A stretch of DNA of 64,000 nt from Byssothecium circinans. Its lineage: Eukaryota > Ascomycota > Dothideomycetes > Pleosporales > Massarinaceae. The stretch covers positions 90,182 to 154,181 of the forward strand of contig ML976977.1 in the NCBI GenBank assembly GCA_010015675.1. Reading direction: 5' to 3'. The translations under genes were made by a program, and so were the position numbers. The notes under the pieces were generated by a model. That model was not told the DNA's origin, ran no database searches, and saw nothing but the letters and a program-made list of their open reading frames with translations. This document shows, one piece after another, positions 57,870-64,000 of this stretch. Position 1 is the stretch's first letter, and every line of letters begins with the position of its first letter.

Positions 57870-59742
57870 AACCCCGTGCAGTATCATCATAGGCCTGACC
57901 TATCCACTTCGACTGTTCTCTCCAGCATCATACAATTAGGGTTCACAACTACCTTTTCTTTGAGCCACTGAATCGAATTGAAAAACGACTTAACGACTAT
58001 CACCACATCATTCACGAATCTCCTTCCTCTCACGACCAGATACATTTCGGCACGACTATCTCATTTTGCAATTGTTTATCGCGCAACGCCGATCGGACGG
58101 ATTCATCTCCTATTGTCGGTTCAATGATACCCATGAAAGAGACTAAGAGAGGGAGGATGAGAGCAAGAGGACGACACTTCACGATGTCGGTTCCTCGATC
58201 GGCGTTCCCTTCATCAGCTGTTCTTTTTCCATCTGCTTCTCAATCATTGTTACGCCATGCGCATCACAATTACCCTTTTCTTCTACGCATCTTTTCCAGT
58301 TTTACATTCCGCGTTGAATGCTGTGTTTGATTGGGTGAATAGGCCAAGATTGAAGGATGGGGGTTGATATACCAAGTGGAATTGAATCATAGCGGGCGTC
58401 ATGGGCTCCTAGGCCCTTTTTGGATACCTCTGTTGCTTGTTACTCTTCAGTGTTTTTTGCTCTTCTTGATATCCGCCGTTGATCTGTATGTTTTCCTTTC
58501 TTCTTTATGTTTTATGCAATTGAGCTTTTTGGACGCTGAAATATGGGTCGCGGGCTATATTGGTATAGCTGCGCTTTCAATGGGAGGAGCAGGCAGGGCA
58601 GGGGCGGGGGAAATGTTCGACTTGATTGCTTGCGATATATCTACTTGCGTTGTATATGATTTTTTTCCAACTCAACTTTAAATTTAAAGACACATACCTT
58701 CCTTCCTGCTTCGATCTGAGACAAATCCTCCGTTTCTGCACGCTTGCCACGTGGTTCTCCACCCCATGGCATGTTCCTATTCTCCACGGCTGACTCGAAT
58801 CCACAGCCGATGTCGACCTCACAAATCTCGAATCGGAAAAGCTTTCCACTGTACTTTTTCTTCTCCCTCTCCATCAATCAGGCTGAGGAGAAATCACATC
58901 CTTCCCATCTATCCAGCACCCCCCCTTGGAGTTCCGACATCGGCCCTCCATTCCCGCCTGAACTAAATCAATCCCAAACCCCCAGCCCAGTTTTCCTCTC
59001 CGTCACACCACGTCGACTACCAAAACCAACAAAGCCCCGTCATTAACAATATCCAGACCGCCGCCCAACCTCAGCCAGCCCCGCCGTCCCTTCTCTTCCC
59101 TCCACGTGCCCTTTCCCTCTCTCCCTCGCCCCCCTCTCTTCGTACCACAACGCGTCATCCATTCCCAGCTTCCCCAAGTCTCAGCCCCAAGCAACCACGA
59201 CATGCCACGCACCCGACATCCGTCATACCCAGAAACCCGCCCAAGCACCTCCCGGCGTGCGTGGGGGGTTTCGGAAGGTTTTCGTTTTTGCTTTCTCGGG
59301 TTGCACGGAATGAATGGGCGCTGGTAAAACATGTCGTGCTGCTATGACGGGAATGAGTTGAAATGGAGGATGATGGTGATAGGGAGGGAAGCTTCACCGC
59401 TTTCTCTCTCACGGATGGGTGCACCACAGATAGAAAGGGGGTTCTGAAGGCTTGGTAGAGGGACGGGCGGGGCAATGCGGTGATGGGGGTACAGAACTAA
59501 GCATTGAGGGAGATGGGCACGTTTGAAGGGCACTGCACGTGGACGTTTGATTGTCGGATAGATTGGGGTTTTTTTCTATTGGTCATACAATGGCATAGTC
59601 TAGCGATGGCTCTAAGACCACACCATCCCGGATTGAGATTCTTCATTATCAATGCTAACTCATCGTTCATGGGAATACAGAGATCAACCCACGTAGACCC
59701 CGAGTCCACGCAACATCTACTTCACTCCCACTCATCGCTCCT
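57870..59742. other. long convergent intergenic region
   Basis: The C2H2 regulator and SEC24 end toward each other across 1.87 kb. The stretch 58330-58700 is T-rich; 58740-59240 is pyrimidine-rich on the plus strand. Short frames on both strands are composition artefacts with no motif. Nothing is supported. Confidence 0.45.
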
Positions 59743-62700
59743 CTATTGAACAACCTAGGCATCATATTAGCAAGTCCTTCAATCGGGCCAAGTGGAGAGG
59801 ATAAGAGGCATATCCCCAGGGTCTGGACATACCTTTTCCCTCAGCAATCCCAACCACTGCTGCAAGCTGACACCCTGGTCTGCTCGGTCCTCAACGAGCA
59901 ACGTCTGCGCCCAAAGCTTCAAGCTTGGATCACCATCCTCCTTGATCACGTATAGCGTCTCATGGATGATGCTCCCCGCGCCCTTTGCCTTGTGATCCCG
60001 CGACTTCTCCAAGACGGCTTGTACACGCTCGTTGAAGTCATTCTCGAGACGGGGCAAGGTTGTTTTCCCTTGCTTGATCATCGAGCGGTCCTCAACACCG
60101 AACACATCCAATATGAGTGCAGGGACTGCGTCGCGCCCAACCCACAGGAACTGGTTGACACCATCGTCGATCAAGTATAGACCGTAGGGAACGATACGCT
60201 CAGATGACAGATTGAGGAGTGGCGGCATCATAATGTTGCCTGTCTGAGGATCCGGCACACCCGCATCATCCGGCATGTCGTGTAGAGAGTGGAACGCAGG
60301 GTAAATATAACGGAGGAGTAACGAGGTCGGAAGCGTGCTGATGAGATTTAGTGCCGCAGATCGAAGGTCCTAATCCTCATTAGCAACAGGTCCTGACGAA
60401 TGCACCACCAGGAAACATACAGAAGGTATCTGAGCACTCTTCCGCAACCCAATGTTTTTGATGAGGCCGAGAAAAAGCACGGGAAGTGGACGGAGATTCA
60501 AAGGCAAAGCTACGATAGTCAGTCAATGAGAAATACGTTGGCTGTAAAATACGTACTTAGCCCGCCAGAGCTACCTCCCGCAAGATTGCTCCTATACGTG
60601 GACAAGATCTCAATCACTTTGGACTGTAACGCGTCGCGAGCGGCATCGAGACCCGACGACAACGCCCTCTCCACTGCTTTGTGCGAGTAAAAGGTGGTTA
60701 TAGCTGCGGCGTCGGCGGAAGCATATACGGATACCAAATTCTCAGTCGTCGGCAGGCCCAACGTTATCACGCGGATGCGACGAGAACCATTACAACTCGT
60801 GTGGAGGACAGCAGCCTGCAGAAAGACAGAAGGCCGAGTCAAAGTCTCGTCAATAGCAACCTCAACAACGTACGTCTGATCTCGGGGGAAGGACGGGAAA
60901 GCGCAAAGGTCCGATGATCTGTTGAAGAAGTTTCCGTAGAATGCGGCCATTCGCAGACCCGTGCTAGCCCTGACACGGAGAACAGCTTCGAGGCCAATTT
61001 CAGCGCTGAGGTAATTTGAGAACTCGTGCGCCAGCTTAATGGCATCCTCAGGCCTAGCGGCATTCCAACCGGGATAAAAGTAAGTTTGACCCCCTGTGTA
61101 TCGTGGCAGGTTGCTCAAAGACGCTACATCGTTGTATGCGCTGGAAAACAGAAACATGTCGATCGAGACCTGGTTCTTGGAGCACTCCACTGCGAAACTC
61201 TTGTAGAAAGAGTTTTGTGTTTGCAGGAGACTTCCCTCCTTGCTTGTCCCCAAAATGTCCTTCCTCTCGCGGTTCTCAAGCTTAGCAAAGCCGTGGTTTG
61301 GCAAGCTGCTAGTAATCACTGTAATTTTTGCACCGATAGCTGCCGTCATCCGATGACCTGCCCTCAAAGCACTCCCCATCGCGGAGGCTGTTTGCACATT
61401 ATCCTGGAACATGGTGGGGAGCTTCTCTAGGAAAGTTTGCACATTCTGCATCGATTCGGAGAGAGTAACGAGTAGATTATCCGGGGTTGGGAGAAACGGC
61501 TCGTCGAGGTCGGAAACAACAAGCATTGACGGGTCGTTGTTTTCACTGTTGTCGCGGGGGATACTGAAGTAATACAGGCTTGAATCGAAACCGATAAAGC
61601 CAATCCGGGTTCGTCCATCGGCATTGGGTATACGCGGTAACGCATCGGCAATGATTCTTGAGATGGTCGCGCAAAGCCCGTTGACGAGGGAAGGTGCTCC
61701 GACTTCGATCAAGAAAAGATAGACCAAGGGCTGCGGCGGGCGCACCATGTATTCTTGCGGCGCAACAAATTCGCAAACTGCGTAATTGAGTTCGCTCCTC
61801 TGCCAGCGGTCAACGCTCTTTTGTTGCGCTGCATCCCAATCAAATGCCTATGCTCCTCGTAAGTATTATATACTTTTTGTGATGGAAACTTCGTTACGGA
61901 CCTGCGGTACATCGTTGGTCAAGTTACACATGTTGCATCGCCCTATGTACGCAATCAGCACAGCTCGACATATCCACAAAAGCAAAAGTCCGGCGCCACT
62001 GTCAAGCTCGAAAGCGTCAAAGGTGTAACCAGACCCTTGACATTGGACCTCGGATATACTTACACCTATGCCCATGATCCAGGAATTGGACGAAGGGGTT
62101 TATGTAGGCTATGACCGCATCAGCTCATGAGCTTTGAGAAATGTTATTCCATTGTCGTACCCCTGCATCTCCTGCACCTCGAGATGACCTGGTCATCAAT
62201 AACTGGGATTGGTGCTTCGTCGTCGTGGAGCGAAAGATACGGCTGCACCACCAATGAAAATGGCAGCTTCGACTTCTTCAAGAGGCTGTGTGTCGTCGGT
62301 ACACTGTTCAACGTCGATCGTATGTATTGTGGGGGAGCGTTCGCGTGCGGCGACGGGGTAGCGGCCTAAGGTCTTTAGTAGGGGTACAGATGTGCGGACA
62401 ACTCTACTGACGAGATTAGGCGGTAATTGAATAGGCGGCGGAGGCTGGTCGATCTCGTGGGCGAGGACAGGCTGCTGAACGAGGTCCGACGGGAACAGCT
62501 GGTTCTGCGCTTGCACCTGGGGAGCCTGAGGATTGACTTGAACTGGCTGAGGCCCGAGGTTCATCTGCTGAAACTGCTGGCCCAGCGCGTTCGGATCGGC
62601 TGGAGACATTGGAATCCCAGGCGCCTGGTAGCCCTGAGCAGGCGCTCCATAGGCTGGTTGCGCTCCATATGCGGCTTGTCCAGCAGGAGGTGCGGCGCCT

Positions 62701-62765
62701 TGTGCGTTCGCACCGAACTCGTAGGCCGGGCCGGCGTATCTGTCTCTCTTCTTGCGGTCCGCCAT
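59743..62765 (-). CDS. SEC24: COPII coat cargo adaptor Sec24
   Basis: Eight exons: 62412-62765, 62161-62365, 62064-62108, 61902-61942, 60557-61847, 60421-60509, 59833-60369, 59743-59754 (12 nt); 857 aa. The N-terminus is Gln/Pro/Ala-rich and disordered. Conserved parts follow: [19 protein letters not shown], the zinc finger CRRC...CNMC with [13 protein letters not shown], the trunk [16 protein letters not shown] with [14 protein letters not shown], then helical and gelsolin-like domains ([18 protein letters not shown]). The tiny last exon converts the end to LREKVVQ, matching the family's LREKVV ending. Sec24 with Sec23 forms the inner COPII coat and selects cargo at ER exit sites. Junctions are fixed by family continuity. 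Confidence 0.94.
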
Positions 62766-63307
62766 CTCGTGAGCGTCAGAGAATAGAGGGTGGAAATCGG
62801 GGGAGGGCGGACTTCTTGAATTTGGAGGTGAGGTCAAGGTTCGATGTGTCTTCTTGGTAGCGGCGGAGACGGGGAATGCCGCGCTAGTAATAAGCCCCGC
62901 CAATGCACGGTCCTATCAACTTCATTCACTTTCTTACCACTTGAGACACATCACTTCTGCCTACCAACTCGAATACGTGTACGTGATCCTCCAGTACTAG
63001 AACAAGACACCTACAAAAAAAGTCCGACTAGGCACCTAGATTCGATTTCTACCAGCAGCATGTTAACCACACAAGAGGGTCAAATTCCACGTGGCATATT
63101 GACCACGCATCCGTATTTTGATCCTTCTTCAAGTGACTAGGCATCCGGTTAGAAGAAAGGGGGGTACCTATTCAAGCGCATCATTTGATCATTAATACAT
63201 GTCATCGTAGAAGTAGTTGACCGACCCCGTTGCTTGGCCGCCATCGGCTATCCCTCGTCCATCTTACAGTACTACAGCAGATCCTAACACACGGCCGTAC
63301 GAGCACC
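62766..63307. other. SEC24 promoter and PIL1-like 3' flank
   Basis: Both neighbours are on the minus strand, so this holds the 3' end of the eisosome gene and the SEC24 promoter. The frame reaching 62903 extends SEC24 exon 1 upstream and is not conserved. No other gene is seen. Confidence 0.5.
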
Positions 63308-64000
63308 TCAAATCATGCCCGCATGCTCAACCTCTCGACGTTCAGCTTCAGTCATAGGGTATGGAGGCTGGACCTCACCCCCGGAGCCCAACGAACCGTC
63401 ACTAACGGCTCGCCTCTCCCCACTACCACTCCTGCTGCGTGCCTTCTCAAGATAGGCTGGATCTTGTTCACCTAGGGAAAAAAAATCAGCAAAGCTCATC
63501 TAGCATGGTGTCATGCGCGTCGTGACGTACTAGTTGCTCCAGGCATCGCTCCCACACCCAGTGCCCCCGCGGACGAATGAATGGGCTCGAAATTAGGCTG
63601 CCAAAGCCGTAGTTCATCCTCGGCATCGTTGAGCACTTGCCGGGCTGCCTCGCCACCATCGAAGACTGGGTGCACATCGCCTGGGACAATGGGGGTGTCG
63701 TCGAGGAGATTTAGCATGCGGCGAGCCTGTTTGGCGAGTATAATCTGCTTCTCGGCGCGCTCAATCGTGGCGGCGAAATGGATGTCGTAGGCTTCCTTGA
63801 ACTTCTGGCGAGTCTGACCTAGTTAGTACATCCCATTTTACGAGACGAGCAACTCACGATATTCGAAAGTTGCGCCTCTGCAACCAAGCTCTGGGCCTCG
63901 GCACGAACAAGCTCCTGTTCAAGCTGCACAATCTTGGTACTTTGTGGCTCCTTGTACTTTAGCTTGGCAATCTCGTCCGACACCTGTTGCATCATCAGCT
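63308..64000 (-). CDS. PIL1: eisosome core protein Pil1/Lsp1 family (partial, 5' end outside window)
   Basis: The last three exons are visible: 63858 to beyond 64000, 63531-63813, 63308-63471. They encode EIAKLKYKEPQSTKIVQLEQ, LVRAEAQSLVAEAQLSNI, then RQKFKEAYDIHFAATIERAEK and LLDDTPIVPGDVHPVFDG, matching the BAR-domain half of Pil1/Lsp1, followed by a Ser/Gly-rich tail ending EVEHAGMI. Pil1 and Lsp1 polymerise on the plasma membrane to shape furrow-like eisosomes that organise lipids and nutrient transporters. Filamentous fungi have two related members (PilA, PilB), and the visible part does not separate them. The N-terminus and promoter lie to the right of the window. Confidence 0.92.

Overview
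This window is nuclear DNA of a filamentous ascomycete (Pezizomycotina; the gene content would suit a Dothideomycete, but class is inferred, not shown). The evidence is the spliceosomal introns of about 44-80 nt with GTRNGY donors, CTAAC/CTAAY branch sites and YAG acceptors, the monocistronic genes on both strands, the fungus-specific families (bifunctional HIS7, eisosome Pil1/Lsp1, Zn2Cys6 regulator, asco-laccase, Chl1), and clean spliced models whose protein lengths match the yeast orthologues. I see no CRISPR array, prokaryotic operon, rRNA or intact transposon.

Layout. 1.5-9.6 kb is a compact housekeeping block: an RBR ubiquitin ligase, IMP3 (rRNA processing) head-to-head with HIS7 (histidine synthesis), and DIM1 (18S rRNA dimethylation) head-to-head with APN1 (base-excision repair). 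9.9-23.4 kb is a looser, accessory-looking region: the broken C-terminal third of a Baeyer-Villiger monooxygenase, a 12-exon secreted laccase, about 5 kb with little intact coding sequence but one possible small secreted protein, a Zn2Cys6 regulator, a PTR2-type peptide transporter and a small membrane protein. 24.2-29.1 kb holds CHL1 (cohesion helicase) head-to-head with AIP1 (actin turnover). 29.2-34.8 kb is a second gene-poor stretch with small hypothetical ORFs, a short C2H2 protein and a decayed gene.

34.8-48 kb is again dense: COG6 head-to-head with ATG9 (Golgi tethering and autophagy), a UBR7-like protein head-to-head with MCM2 (replicative helicase), then RPL30 and RPL10 in tandem. 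48.3-57.9 kb carries a Ser/Thr-rich secreted protein, a Kid-type kinesin with helix-hairpin-helix tail, and a two-finger C2H2 regulator with a long repeat-rich leader. 59.7-64 kb holds SEC24 (COPII coat) and the 3' part of a PIL1/LSP1 eisosome gene cut by the window edge.

Genes act mostly in separate core pathways. The most interesting shared signals are regulatory or architectural: the same palindrome CGACGCGTCG (MBF core ACGCGT) in the APN1/DIM1 and MCM2/UBR7 divergent promoters, a Gcn4/Cpc1 site before HIS7, paired CACGTG boxes between CHL1 and AIP1, an 8-nt microexon in the laccase, and an inverted-repeat/repeated motif around the Ser/Thr-rich gene. I found no convincing undescribed multi-gene system; the decayed genes and the small secreted candidate are the least explained coding signals.
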